A stretch of 39,100 bases of DNA from Anaerolineae bacterium (GTDB lineage Bacteria; Chloroflexota; Anaerolineae; Promineifilales; Promineifilaceae), in contig JANQGC010000095.1 in NCBI GenBank assembly GCA_028277515.1, positions 1 to 39,100 of the forward strand. Direction: 5' to 3'. The translations under genes and the position numbers were made by a program. The notes beneath the pieces were generated by a model that saw only the letters and a program-made list of their open reading frames with translations, was not told the origin of the DNA and did not search any database. Positions 23,184-31,811 of this stretch are shown here, one piece after another; within the stretch, counting starts at the first letter, position 1, and every line of letters starts with the position of its first letter.

Positions 23184-24254
23184 TTATCCGGCGGGTAAGC
23201 TTTGGATGGGGTGGGATGTCGCAATATATCCGGCATTGACCCAACCAACCGTGCCAGTAGGTACTTTTATTTTGACCCAACTACCACTAGCATTGCGTCC
23301 TAATAAGGCAACATTGGTGCCGCTACGTAGGACGGCAATTGAATGATTATTGACGCCAGGGCCGGAACGTAAATTCAAATAGCCGGCTTTGACGATTCCT
23401 ACCGGGTAAGTCTCCGGCTTTTCCGGCGGTTTGGGTGTCGGCATTGGATGTTCACCGGCGACCGGCAAGCTGGTGTAAGGGAAATCCGTATGAACGTAGT
23501 AGCGCCTGACCCAGCCAGTCGGGCCTTTTTGCGCTTTGGCAAGATACCAGGTGCCGCCGCTGCTGCGCGCCATAATTTGCAGTTCCGTATTCTGCTTGAG
23601 CACCGCGATCACCGAGTAATCGGTTCCCGGCCCCTGGCGCATATTCAGGTAGGGAGATTTCACCTCGCCCGTGGGATAGATGACGTCACCCGTAGAAGGT
23701 GGATTAGGTCCTGGCTTGGGTGGGGATGGTGGGTATGGTCCCGGTTTGGGTGGCACAGGCGAGCCGCCGCCATCCACCTGTACCCAGGTGAAACCGGCGA
23801 TGGCTTTCCCGCCGAGTTCAAAATATTCCACACGCAGAGTATGCGGTCCGCCGCTTAGAGCAACATCCGCTTCCCTGGTTCGTACCTTACCTTCATTCCA
23901 ATCATCAATGATGATTTTGCCGTCCAGCCAAACGCGCATGCCATCATCCATCGTCGCTTTGAAGCGGTAGGTTCCGGCGTTAAACCCAACGGTACGTTCC
24001 CAACGGGCCGAAAAATTATCAACTGGAATGGCTACATCGGGCGAAAGGCCGGCCCAATCATGGTCGATGGCCGTCTCATAGCGGACAATTGTGGGTGGCC
24101 CGCTGAGATGGTTGTTGCTCCAATAGCTGGCAACCCATTGGTCACCTTGGGCTAGAAGTGACCCCGGGCTGGCAAATAGCATAAAAGCGAACAAGAGTGC
24201 CGCTACCAGGATCGTGCCTGAAAATATCAATTGTTTACGGTTAAACTTTTGCAT
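23184..24254 (-). CDS. Secreted protein with PA14 domain and two SH3b domains
   Basis: Residues 1-36 form a long signal peptide (KQLIFSGTILVAALLFAFMLFA then SPGSLLAQ). Residues ~38-160 are PA14-like: WVASYWSNNHLSGPPTIVRYE, DNFSARWERTVGFNAGTYRFKATMDDGMRVWLDGKIIIDDW, HTLRVEYFELGGKAIAGFTW. A Pro/Gly-rich linker (PPKPGPYPP and similar) leads to SH3b 1 (~195-255: YLNMRQGPGTDYSVIAVLKQNTELQIMARSSGGTWYLA) and, after a second proline linker, SH3b 2 (~285-345: YLNLRSGPGVNNHSIAVLRSGTNVALLGRNASGSWVKI). The start at 24254 is chosen because GGGAGGT lies 8 bases upstream. No enzyme domain is present; it probably binds cell-wall glycans or peptides outside the membrane (inference). Confidence 0.9.
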   Translation of the reverse strand: MQKFNRKQLIFSGTILVAALLFAFMLFASPGSLLAQGDQWVASYWSNNHLSGPPTIVRYETAIDHDWAGLSPDVAIPVDNFSARWERTVGFNAGTYRFKATMDDGMRVWLDGKIIIDDWNEGKVRTREADVALSGGPHTLRVEYFELGGKAIAGFTWVQVDGGGSPVPPKPGPYPPSPPKPGPNPPSTGDVIYPTGEVKSPYLNMRQGPGTDYSVIAVLKQNTELQIMARSSGGTWYLAKAQKGPTGWVRRYYVHTDFPYTSLPVAGEHPMPTPKPPEKPETYPVGIVKAGYLNLRSGPGVNNHSIAVLRSGTNVALLGRNASGSWVKIKVPTGTVGWVNAGYIATSHPIQSLPAG

Positions 24255-24330
24255 TTGTGAACCTCCCTGACCAGGTCGCTGCAAAAGCATTGACCCTTTA
24301 GTTCATTATGTCGATTAAATCACCTTACAT

Positions 24331-24360
24331 AATATACTCCATTATGGTAACTTTTGTAAA
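24331..24360 (-). promoter_or_regulatory. Likely promoter of the PA14/SH3b gene
   Basis: Minus strand TTTACA (24360-24355), 18-bp spacer, TATATT (24336-24331); about 77 bp upstream of the ATG. Confidence 0.5.
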
Positions 24361-24476
24361 GGAATAACATAAAATTGGTCCAAAAATTATCGCCGGATTC
24401 ACGCTGCAAAGGAAAAAGTAAGGCAGCAACATTTGGTTTGTGATTCATTTATCGTGAATGTACGCAGACTGATGGA

Positions 24477-25124
24477 TTAGAAATCGGGCAGGAGAATAAT
24501 ATGCAGTTCGCGCGGCCCATGCATACCCATCACGGTTTGCATGGCGATATCGGACGTCCTGCTGGGACCGGTGATGGCCACAATGTTACTGTGTCGCTGG
24601 ATTTGTGCTAGACCGGAAGCCTTCTGATCAGCCCACCAGCTTTCGAGTCCAGGATATATTTGGCCGGCCGTGACGACAGCAATATGGACTGGTGGCAGAA
24701 GGGAGGCGGCGCGCGGACGGCCGTTCCCACTCATCAGCAGCAGACTCCCGGTCGCTGCCAGCGCCGCATCTACCCCGGTCAAGCCAAATTGCACATCGGC
24801 ATCCTGCCCAACGATGGCGATACCCTGATCTGCTAACGCTTTAGCCAGACCAGGCAGCGGGATATGGAGCGGGTCCCATCCTGAGATATGCGATTCCTCA
24901 CCGAGCAGATTTAGTATCTCTGCAATAGCTGTTTCGGGTGAGGGGGCAGGGATCACCTGGCTATCCACTTTTTTTGCCGCATCCATGAAACGAGATAGCA
25001 GCGCCTCAGTGGACGCGTCACTGATGGGGATCATGGCCTGGTATTCATCTGGTCGGGTGATGGTTGGAAACGGCCGTTTGCCCTCCCGCAGTTTAGCCAA
25101 AATCTGATCACGACTGCTCATCAT
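24477..25124 (-). CDS. lutC: LutC/YkgG-type LUD-domain lactate utilization protein
   Basis: Third subunit of the LutABC iron-sulfur lactate oxidase system. LUD-domain signs: SSRDQILAKLREGKRPFP at the start, then AIVGQDADVQFGLTGVDAALAATGSLLLMSGNGRPRAASLLPPVHIAVVTAGQI, the family hallmark, and SNIVAITGPSRTSDIAMQTVMGMHGPRELHIILLPD at the end. The tandem ATG at 25124/25121 overlaps lutB by 17 bp. About 215 residues, the normal LutC length. It is the last gene of the lutA-lutB-lutC run; no clear terminator was found after it. Confidence 0.93.
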   Translation of the reverse strand: MMSSRDQILAKLREGKRPFPTITRPDEYQAMIPISDASTEALLSRFMDAAKKVDSQVIPAPSPETAIAEILNLLGEESHISGWDPLHIPLPGLAKALADQGIAIVGQDADVQFGLTGVDAALAATGSLLLMSGNGRPRAASLLPPVHIAVVTAGQIYPGLESWWADQKASGLAQIQRHSNIVAITGPSRTSDIAMQTVMGMHGPRELHIILLPDF

Positions 25125-26523
25125 TCGCTCTTTTTCGTTCCTGCCACAACTGGTGGAAAGATTTAGGGGCAAACCTGGGCGTTGTGCGATAGTCGGTCCA
25201 GCCGACCAATGGCCCGGGCAGCCGCTTTGGCTGGAGCCAGTTGGTCAATTTGGCGGCGATCTTACCGCCATTAACAAAGCGGCCGGGGGATTTATTGCCA
25301 GAAGCCCACAATTTTATGCCCGCATTCCAGCTAATGTCGCTATACCCTTTTTCAACCAGTTCGTGGCGCAAGTCAAGCAGCATGCGTGGAATATCAATGT
25401 CGACCGGGCACACTTCCTTGCACATGCCACATAAAGTGCTGGCGTGAGGAAGCGGTGTGGCGTTCTCCAATCCGGCCAGCAGGGGCGTGAGTACGGCACC
25501 GATAGGTCCGGAATAGACCCAGCCATAGGCATGGCCGCCGGTCACCTGGTAAACAGGGCAGCCGTTGAGACAGGCGCCACAGCGGATGCAGGCCAGGGCT
25601 TCACAGTAATCGCTGGTATAGACATTGGAACGGCCGTTATCCACAAAAATTACATAAACATGCTCAGGGCCGTCTGTTTCACCTTCCTGTCGCGGGCCAT
25701 TGACCATGTGTGCATAAACCGTAAGCTGCTGCCCGGTGGCGCTGCGTGGCAGAACCTGCGTCAGCGTGGCATAATCTTCGACTGTTGGGATCACTTTTTC
25801 AATGCCCACCAGGGCGATATGGACGCGGGGCATGCTGGTGACCAGGCGAATATTGCCTTCATTGGATACCAGGCAGATAGATCCTGTTTCGGCCAGGATA
25901 AAGTTGCCGCCGGAAATGCCTAAATCGGCGTCCAAAAAGCGTTGGCGTAAATTCCCACGCACAAAATAGGTCATTTCTTCTGAGTCATCCGTTGGCGGCA
26001 TATTATCTTTCTCGATCAGGAGATCGCGGATAGCGGCTTTCGTTTTGTGGGCAATGGGGGCGACAATATGGCTGGGTTCTTCTTCCCCTATCTGCAGAAT
26101 GTATTCGCCGAGGTCGGTTTCTAATACATCAATGCCTGCTTCAATCAGGGCATGATTCAGGTCAAGTTCCTCGGTGACCATGCTCTTGGCCTTGACGGCC
26201 GAGGAAACCTGGTGGCGATGGGCGATATCCAGGACATGTTGGTTGGCTTCGGCCGCATCTAAAGCCCAAAGAACCTCAATGCCGTTGGCTTGCATATTCG
26301 CTTCCGCTTGTTCCAGCAATTCGGGCAGGTTATTGAGCGCATATTGTTTGATGGCCGCGGCCTGCATGCGCATGGTTTGCCCATGAGCCTGTCCACCGGC
26401 GAACATGGCCACCTGCCGTTGATTAAATGCGGCCGTGGTTCCTGCCGAAACGGCCGATTGCAGATCGGGGTCGTTTATAGCGACCTGGGCTGCCGGGATA
26501 AACTGGTTGGATTTAACCTTCAT
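25108..26523 (-). CDS. lutB: LutB-type iron-sulfur lactate utilization protein
   Basis: LUD domain plus 4Fe-4S ferredoxin domain, 471 residues from ATG 26523 (MKVKSNQFIPAAQVAINDPDLQ), the usual LutB N-terminus; a longer frame upstream only covers lutA sequence. The LUD part has ADLGISGGNFILAETGSICLVSNEGNIRLVTSMPRVHIALVGIEKVIP. The cluster ligands are in ACIRCGACLNGCPVYQ and LCGMCKEVCPVDIDIPRML (two CxxCxxCxxxCP-type motifs), between which lies GHAYGWVYSGPIGAVLTPLL. Electron carrier of the lactate oxidation complex. It overlaps both neighbours (11 bp with lutA, 17 bp with lutC), a tightly coupled operon. Confidence 0.95.
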   Translation of the reverse strand: MKVKSNQFIPAAQVAINDPDLQSAVSAGTTAAFNQRQVAMFAGGQAHGQTMRMQAAAIKQYALNNLPELLEQAEANMQANGIEVLWALDAAEANQHVLDIAHRHQVSSAVKAKSMVTEELDLNHALIEAGIDVLETDLGEYILQIGEEEPSHIVAPIAHKTKAAIRDLLIEKDNMPPTDDSEEMTYFVRGNLRQRFLDADLGISGGNFILAETGSICLVSNEGNIRLVTSMPRVHIALVGIEKVIPTVEDYATLTQVLPRSATGQQLTVYAHMVNGPRQEGETDGPEHVYVIFVDNGRSNVYTSDYCEALACIRCGACLNGCPVYQVTGGHAYGWVYSGPIGAVLTPLLAGLENATPLPHASTLCGMCKEVCPVDIDIPRMLLDLRHELVEKGYSDISWNAGIKLWASGNKSPGRFVNGGKIAAKLTNWLQPKRLPGPLVGWTDYRTTPRFAPKSFHQLWQERKRANDEQS

Positions 26524-27292
26524 GCTGGCCCCGGATGCCCTCAGCCAGGACATTAGCGATATGGCGCACAACCGGCCGTTGGCCTTGCTTTTCCAGCCCG
26601 CCATTCATATGAATCAAGCAGCTAATGTCACCCGTCACAATAGCATCAGCCTCGCTTTCAGCAATATTAGCCAACTTCTTGCGCAGCATCGCCCCGCTGA
26701 CATCGGCCATCTTGACGCTGAACAGGCCACCAAAGCCGCAGCAGATCTGGCCATTATCCAAGGGTTGGACGGTGACATTTCCCATATTGGCCAGCAGGGT
26801 TTCGGTTTCCTGTCCCAGTTCCAGAATTCGCAAGCCGTGGCAGGCATGGTGGCAGGCAATCGTCTGCTGCTGCAGTAGGCAGGCTCCCAGGTCACTGATG
26901 CCTAATCCTTCGACGATGTATTCAGTGAATTCCCAGGTTATACCGGCTAAACGCTCCGCCTCCGCTTGTAAATGAGGGTCCTCCGCGAATAACTGCGGGT
27001 ATTCATGGCGAACCATAGCGGCACAGGAACCAGATGGGGTGACAATCACCTGGGCATCCCGAAAAGTGTCGATGAAATGGCGGGCGACCTGGCGGGCTTC
27101 ATGGCGGTATCCGGCGTTAAAGGCGGGTTGGCCGCAGCAGGTTTGATTGATTGGGAAGTCCACTGTCAGGTCAAGATGTTCCAGCACATCCAGAACGGAT
27201 AGCCCGGTTTGGGGCGACAGCATATCGACCATGCAGGTGACAAATAGGGAGACGGGCTTACCTTTTGGGGATTCTCTTTTCTTACTTGCCAT
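26513..27292 (-). CDS. lutA: LutA-type (Fe-S)-binding lactate utilization protein
   Basis: Two CCG (cysteine-rich, heterodisulfide-reductase D-like) domains that hold an iron-sulfur cluster: INQTCCGQPAFNAG (~55-68) with the later TPSGSCAAMVRHEYP, and HHACHGLRILELG with ICCGFGGLFSVK (~185-200). The start at 27292 (MASKKRES) is chosen over a TTG four codons upstream; AGGA lies very close to the ATG. About 259 residues, the normal LutA length. lutA follows selB by 74 bp, with a family D paired palindrome in the gap. The reaction (L-lactate to pyruvate) is known from Bacillus LutABC. Confidence 0.94.
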   Translation of the reverse strand: MASKKRESPKGKPVSLFVTCMVDMLSPQTGLSVLDVLEHLDLTVDFPINQTCCGQPAFNAGYRHEARQVARHFIDTFRDAQVIVTPSGSCAAMVRHEYPQLFAEDPHLQAEAERLAGITWEFTEYIVEGLGISDLGACLLQQQTIACHHACHGLRILELGQETETLLANMGNVTVQPLDNGQICCGFGGLFSVKMADVSGAMLRKKLANIAESEADAIVTGDISCLIHMNGGLEKQGQRPVVRHIANVLAEGIRGQHEG

Positions 27293-27302
27293 TTCCTGGT
27301 CC

Positions 27303-27364
27303 AAGTGACCGTCACTTAATTAACTTCGGACTCTCTGGATATACGTGATAAGTGACTGTCACTT
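27303..27364. repeat. Repeat family D, copy 2: paired AAGTGACnGTCACTT palindromes
   Basis: Two perfect 15-bp palindromes, AAGTGAC-C-GTCACTT (27303-27317) and AAGTGAC-T-GTCACTT (27350-27364), 32 bp apart, between the selB stop (27367) and lutA. Two palindromes at fixed spacing could be an operator for lutABC, but the same arrangement upstream of the hydrolase-ligase gene at 6993-7048 argues for a repeat. Confidence 0.8.
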
Positions 27365-27366
27365 TA

Positions 27367-29229
27367 TCAATAGGCCACCCGGACATCGCCCGTACGCCGG
27401 GTCACTTTGATGTCATCCAGGTATTCGAGGATAGCAATGGCATATTTGCGGCTGGTGGCCAGCAAATCGCGGGTTTGCGCGGCATCAATCTGGCCATTTG
27501 TAAGCAAGTAGGCGGTGATCTGTTCAGAAATCTGATCAAATTGCCTTTTCTCGTAGACGACATCCTGGTTTAGCTGCACCAGTTCGTCCAAATCGACAAG
27601 CGCATAGTAAACATCTTCACCGACGGCCGCTTTGCTATCCTTGACAGAAGGCGAGGAGATGCCCATCGTTTGAAACTGTCTTTTCAAATCCCTAATTTTC
27701 TCCTTATGGGCGGAGCTGAATTTGATTTGGTGATCCGGTGAGCGTAAGGTCGGGCTTTCCTCTATGAGAAAATCTCTTTCAGCGCAAGCCTTAACCAGCG
27801 GATTAAATAATGTTGGAGACAACTTTAACCGGCTGCGCACTTCTTCCCGTGGAATGCCGAGGCGTAACGGGTATTCTTGGTGATACGTTTTTAATATCTG
27901 TGACAAATCATCCTGCAGTCGCTGCCACCCGCCATAGGTAATCACTTGTTTGCCCAACCGTATGACTTCTTTTTGTTCTTCTAGTTGAAGCAGCAAGGTT
28001 TCGGCCGATTCCGGGTCCTGGCCAGACTCCTTAATCAATTTTGATTCGGCAACCGGCTCAATTCGCCGCAGCGTCCCCAGTAGGAGATCGGCCTCCGTTC
28101 CGCTGGTAAGCGTTTTCAAGTGTTCAATTTCCGGTGATTTAAACCGCCTTCTCCGGCGGCCTGGGTGGGGATCAAGGATGCGGCCGCCGCCCAGTGTGGC
28201 CGGTGGGGAGGGGCGGCGCAGGATGTAGCGGTCGCCACGCGCGATGGCCACCGGCTCTTGTAAGGCAAGTTGCAGCCAACCCTCCTGGCCAGGATCGATT
28301 TGCCTTTGGCCAATCACCCGCGTTCTGGCTACGATTTCTGCTGCTCCGCTAAACAGTTTCACCTGGGCATTATGTTTTAAGGGTCCGTCCACTTCCAGGA
28401 GATGGCGATATTCGACGTCCAATAATATCGTGCCCTGTATGAAGTCGGGAGCTGTAACGACATCCCCGCGTTGAATGTCCTGGCGGTTGATGCCGGTCAG
28501 GTTGATGGCCACCCGGCTGCCGGGCAGCGCCGTTTGCAGCTTTTGCTTATGGGTTTGCAGTCCACGAATGCGCGCTTTTAAGCCTTTGGGCTGGATGTCT
28601 ACCTGATCTCCTACATGAAAACGGCCGTCTAACAGCGTGCCGGTAATGATCGTACCGAAACCGGAAAGGGTAAATACGCGGTCGACAGATAAACGGGGAC
28701 GGCCGTGATCGATGCGTGGTTCGGCCGCTTGCAAAGCAGCGATTAAAGCAGTTTTTAACTGTTCCAACCCCTGACCGGTATGCGCGGAAAGGGGCACGAT
28801 GGGCGCCCCTTCCAGTACGCTGCCTGTAAGGGCATCATCAATTTCCAGCAGCACCAGTTCCTGCCATTCCGGGTCATCAATTAAATCAACTTTCGTTAAT
28901 GCGACTACGCCATCGTTGACTTCCAGCAAATCCAGGATGGCCAGGTGCTCCCTGGTTTGAGGCATAATCCCTTCATCGGCCGCGATCACAAACAAGGCGC
29001 AATCAATTCCGCCGACGCCCGCCAGCATATTTTCGATAAAGTCACGATGTCCGGGAACGTCGACAATGCCTACATCCTGACCATCCAGGTCAAGCCAGGC
29101 AAAACCAAGGTCGATGGTCATCTCCCGCGCCTTTTCTTCAGCCAGGCGATCAGGATCGATGCCGGTCAATGCTTTTACGAGGGTAGATTTGCCATGATCG
29201 ACATGACCGGCAGTGCCAATGACATGCAT
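27367..29229 (-). CDS. selB: Selenocysteine-specific translation elongation factor
   Basis: Delivers Sec-tRNA(Sec) to UGA codons by binding a SECIS hairpin. The GTPase domain is complete: GTAGHVDHGKSTLVKALTGIDPDRLAEEKAREMTIDLGFAW (residues 5-45), DVPGHRDFIENMLAG, ALTKVDLID. The domain II and III region has DRVFTLSGFGTIITGTLLDG and GDRYILRRPSPPATLGGGRILDP, hallmark of SelB. C-terminal winged helices follow (~380-620), for mRNA binding, ending in RTGDVRVAY. 620 residues is normal. It starts 10 bp after the coiled-coil gene stop, so these are cotranscribed, with lutABC downstream. selD is at the window's right edge; selA and the Sec tRNA are not seen. A Sec-decoding organism is implied. Confidence 0.96.
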   Translation of the reverse strand: MHVIGTAGHVDHGKSTLVKALTGIDPDRLAEEKAREMTIDLGFAWLDLDGQDVGIVDVPGHRDFIENMLAGVGGIDCALFVIAADEGIMPQTREHLAILDLLEVNDGVVALTKVDLIDDPEWQELVLLEIDDALTGSVLEGAPIVPLSAHTGQGLEQLKTALIAALQAAEPRIDHGRPRLSVDRVFTLSGFGTIITGTLLDGRFHVGDQVDIQPKGLKARIRGLQTHKQKLQTALPGSRVAINLTGINRQDIQRGDVVTAPDFIQGTILLDVEYRHLLEVDGPLKHNAQVKLFSGAAEIVARTRVIGQRQIDPGQEGWLQLALQEPVAIARGDRYILRRPSPPATLGGGRILDPHPGRRRRRFKSPEIEHLKTLTSGTEADLLLGTLRRIEPVAESKLIKESGQDPESAETLLLQLEEQKEVIRLGKQVITYGGWQRLQDDLSQILKTYHQEYPLRLGIPREEVRSRLKLSPTLFNPLVKACAERDFLIEESPTLRSPDHQIKFSSAHKEKIRDLKRQFQTMGISSPSVKDSKAAVGEDVYYALVDLDELVQLNQDVVYEKRQFDQISEQITAYLLTNGQIDAAQTRDLLATSRKYAIAILEYLDDIKVTRRTGDVRVAY

Positions 29230-29239
29230 AGAGGGTTAT

Positions 29240-30496
29240 TTATAAGGCTTCCTCGCGCACCGGCACAGTTGTGGGTTGACGGCGGCGATTGGGGTCCTGG
29301 GCGCGTGCCCGTTCGATTTCTTCCAACCAGATGCGGGGAATGAGCTTGATAGCATCAGCCTGGGCTGTTTGGATGCGCCACAGCAAATCCTTATCTTCCT
29401 GAATTTCAACCAGGGTTTCTTGCAGTTCGACAATTTGTTCCTGGATCTTTTTCTCGGCGCGGTTGTAGGCAGCCCAGCGTTGCTCGGTTTCTACCTCAGC
29501 AACCTTCCACTTTTGTTTATCTTCCTGTAAAAATCCGTCCCAGCGGGAAGACATGCGGTTTAATTCCATCCGCAGCATTTCGGATTGTTCTCGCTGTTGA
29601 ACCTCGATTTGTTCTTGCCAATCCTCAAGGGTTTGCAAGGCCATTTTGGCCTCTTTGTATTGATCTGAATATTTGACCCATTCCTGACTGTAGCGGTCGA
29701 GCGTGTCTTTATGCTCATCCAATGTATAGCGCCATTTTTCTAACTGCTTATTTCGCTCATGTTCGCCGATCTGGATTTGTTCGGCCCACTTCTTAATGAT
29801 CTCCCGCTGCTCCACCTGGGCTTCAATAAAATCCTGGCGGCTGGATTCAATTTTGGAAAGCGAATTGGCCAACACCTCGATTCGTGAATCGATGGGGTCC
29901 CATTTTTTGTTGATCTCCAGCAGCTGGTTCTGAATAACGCCGACATTATAGCTGTTCTGTTTTTCTTTTTCTTCCAGGAAGGCCGTCGATTGTTCCCACT
30001 CAGCGATTTGATTGCGCATGGGGGAGATGCTGTTCTGCAGCATGGCGATGGCATTGGACAAACGTTTTTCTTCGGCGAGGCGCAGTTCCATCTCATGTTC
30101 CAAACGACCGATCCCAGGAAGCTCTTTGCGTATATCTGAAATTTCGCGAGAAACACCTTCATGTTCCACCCGGCGCAGACGATCGTATCTCTCTTCGCCT
30201 TCAATCCGCCGTTTGTCATACTGCTCGATCAATTCGACCATTTCGTCACGAAAGTTTGATAGACGAATATCAATTTCGGAGATTTGGGCAAGCTGAGCTT
30301 TTGTGGTGGCCAGTTGACGCTCCAAATCCAGTATTCGCTCTTCTCTTCCGGATAGTTGCCGTTCCAGGAGTGCGAACCGCTGCTCCAATTCCGTAACTTT
30401 GCGCACGGATTTGCGCCGCTGTTCATCCATCCACTCCAGGCGCGTTAAAATCTGCTCATCGTCTGATTTCTTTGTAGGTTTGGTTTTGATTGCCAT
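29240..30496 (-). CDS. Long coiled-coil protein of unknown function, 418 aa
   Basis: Not a family I recognise. Almost the whole chain (residues ~15-395) is heptad-rich, highly charged coiled coil (for example EQRFALLERQLSGREERILDLERQL, MELRLAEEKRLSNAIAMLQNSI, QEQIVELQETLVEIQEDKDLLWRI), with no signal peptide, membrane segment or P-loop. The N-terminus is Lys-rich (AIKTKPTKKSDDEQ); the tail is Arg/Pro-rich (DPNRRRQPTTVPVREEAL). The second of two ATGs (30496) is preferred because AGGAG is 5 bases before it. It stands 10 bp upstream of selB on the same strand, so it is the first gene of a possible selB-lut operon. A structural or scaffold role is likely; a link to selenoprotein synthesis is only position-based. 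Confidence 0.85.
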   Translation of the reverse strand: MAIKTKPTKKSDDEQILTRLEWMDEQRRKSVRKVTELEQRFALLERQLSGREERILDLERQLATTKAQLAQISEIDIRLSNFRDEMVELIEQYDKRRIEGEERYDRLRRVEHEGVSREISDIRKELPGIGRLEHEMELRLAEEKRLSNAIAMLQNSISPMRNQIAEWEQSTAFLEEKEKQNSYNVGVIQNQLLEINKKWDPIDSRIEVLANSLSKIESSRQDFIEAQVEQREIIKKWAEQIQIGEHERNKQLEKWRYTLDEHKDTLDRYSQEWVKYSDQYKEAKMALQTLEDWQEQIEVQQREQSEMLRMELNRMSSRWDGFLQEDKQKWKVAEVETEQRWAAYNRAEKKIQEQIVELQETLVEIQEDKDLLWRIQTAQADAIKLIPRIWLEEIERARAQDPNRRRQPTTVPVREEAL

Positions 30497-30607
30497 CATA
30501 TCTCCTAGCTAAAGAAAATTATTTGCTGTCAAGGTATTTTGCGATTATAACTTGCTATGCCAATCACTGCGAGTGCGCACATAAACCGTGACTGTGAACT
30601 CTAAACC

Positions 30608-30660
30608 GTAACCGAAATTCCCAAATTTCGCCTTGAGCACGATATGGAAATCGCGGTTAC
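30608..30660. repeat. Repeat family B nested dyad
   Basis: Outer arms GTAACCG (30608-30614) and CGGTTAC (30654-30660); inner hairpin CGAAATT-CCCA-AATTTCG (30613-30630), and the right part GATATGGAAATCGCGG resembling the CGCGATTT type. It lies in the divergent gap between the coiled-coil gene and the first glycosyltransferase. Confidence 0.65.
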
Positions 30661-30698
30661 AAGCTGACTTTTAAGGCTAAACAGCTTACAATTCGCTC

Positions 30699-31811
30699 AT
30701 GCAAATTGGGATTGACCTGCGGCTGCCGACTTATCAGATGGGAGGCATCAGCCAATATGCCCTTCATCTATTGCCGGCTTTGGCCGCGTTAGATAGCGAC
30801 CATACCTTTCAAATTTTTCGCAGTCGCAAGGAAAAGCGCTCATTTTTACCCGAGGGATATTCAAATTTTCTGGACAGGAACGCGTGGACACCTTGCCATC
30901 ATCGCTGGGAACGCTGGGCATTAGGGGTTGAGCTGCTGCCCTATAAACTTCAAGTTTTTCACAGCCCTGATTTCATTCCCCCGGCCTGGGGAGCCGAGCG
31001 GAAAATTATCACCATTCATGACCTCAATTTCATCTATTTTCCCCAATTTTTAACGAGTGAAAGCAGGCGCTATTACTTGGATCAGATACAATGGGCGACG
31101 GAAACGGCCGACCACATTTCGGCCGACAGCGAGGCTACCAGGCAGGATATTATCAAGCTGCTCGGCGTCGCCTCTGAAAAGGTGACTACCATTCATTTAG
31201 CGGCAAACCCCATCTATAAACAGCCCGTTGATCCTGCTGTTGTTGCCCAAACCATCATGCGCCACGGTCTGGAGCCTGGTTATATCCTGTTTGTCGGCAC
31301 ATTGGAACCCCGTAAGAATCTGCCCATGCTGCTCAGGAACTATGACAGGCTGCGTAAAGAAAAGGGGATAACACAACCGCTGGTGCTCATCGGGTCTTTG
31401 GGCTGGGAAAGTAATGAAATCTTTACGACGATGGATACCCTAAACCTCAAGGATCACATCATTCACCTGACCGGGATTTATGACCAGGAACTGGTCTCTT
31501 TTTATCATGGGGCCGGGGTGCTGGTCACGCCATCCTATTATGAAGGTTTTGGTCTGCCCGCCCTGGAAGCTCAACATTGCGGTTGCCCTGTTGTTGTGAG
31601 CAATAAAGGGTCGCTGCCGGAAATTGTTGGCCCCCGGGGCATCACACTGAACCCGGATGATATGGATGGCTGGGTGGATATCCTGGACCGGGTATTGTCC
31701 GATGCTGAACTGCGTGGAGAGATGATCAAAAATGGTCGAGCACATGCGGCAACATTTAGCTGGCAGCAGACGGCGCAGAAGACATTAGACATATACGAGG
31801 GGCAGAATTAG
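30699..31811 (+). CDS. GT4-family glycosyltransferase
   Basis: GT-B fold retaining glycosyltransferase. The N-terminal lobe starts MQIGIDLRLPTYQMGGISQYALHLL with the Gly-rich acceptor loop, and contains HSPDFIPPAW and TIHDLNFIYFPQFLTSESRRYY. The C-terminal lobe has GYILFVGTLEPRKNLPMLL (donor phosphate) and the E-x7-E nucleotide-sugar motif SYYEGFGLPALEAQHCGCPVVVSNKGSLPEIVG. Length 370, complete. The stop TAG is followed at once by the ATG of the next transferase, so the two are an operon. The donor is unknown (mannose is common in this group); the acceptor is probably a cell-surface or lipid-linked glycan. Confidence 0.93.
   Translation: MQIGIDLRLPTYQMGGISQYALHLLPALAALDSDHTFQIFRSRKEKRSFLPEGYSNFLDRNAWTPCHHRWERWALGVELLPYKLQVFHSPDFIPPAWGAERKIITIHDLNFIYFPQFLTSESRRYYLDQIQWATETADHISADSEATRQDIIKLLGVASEKVTTIHLAANPIYKQPVDPAVVAQTIMRHGLEPGYILFVGTLEPRKNLPMLLRNYDRLRKEKGITQPLVLIGSLGWESNEIFTTMDTLNLKDHIIHLTGIYDQELVSFYHGAGVLVTPSYYEGFGLPALEAQHCGCPVVVSNKGSLPEIVGPRGITLNPDDMDGWVDILDRVLSDAELRGEMIKNGRAHAATFSWQQTAQKTLDIYEGQN

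Noticed and set aside
23448..23858. Plus-strand frame antisense to the PA14/SH3b gene
   Set aside because: The minus-strand product has a signal peptide, domains and a good ribosome-binding site; the antisense frame has none.
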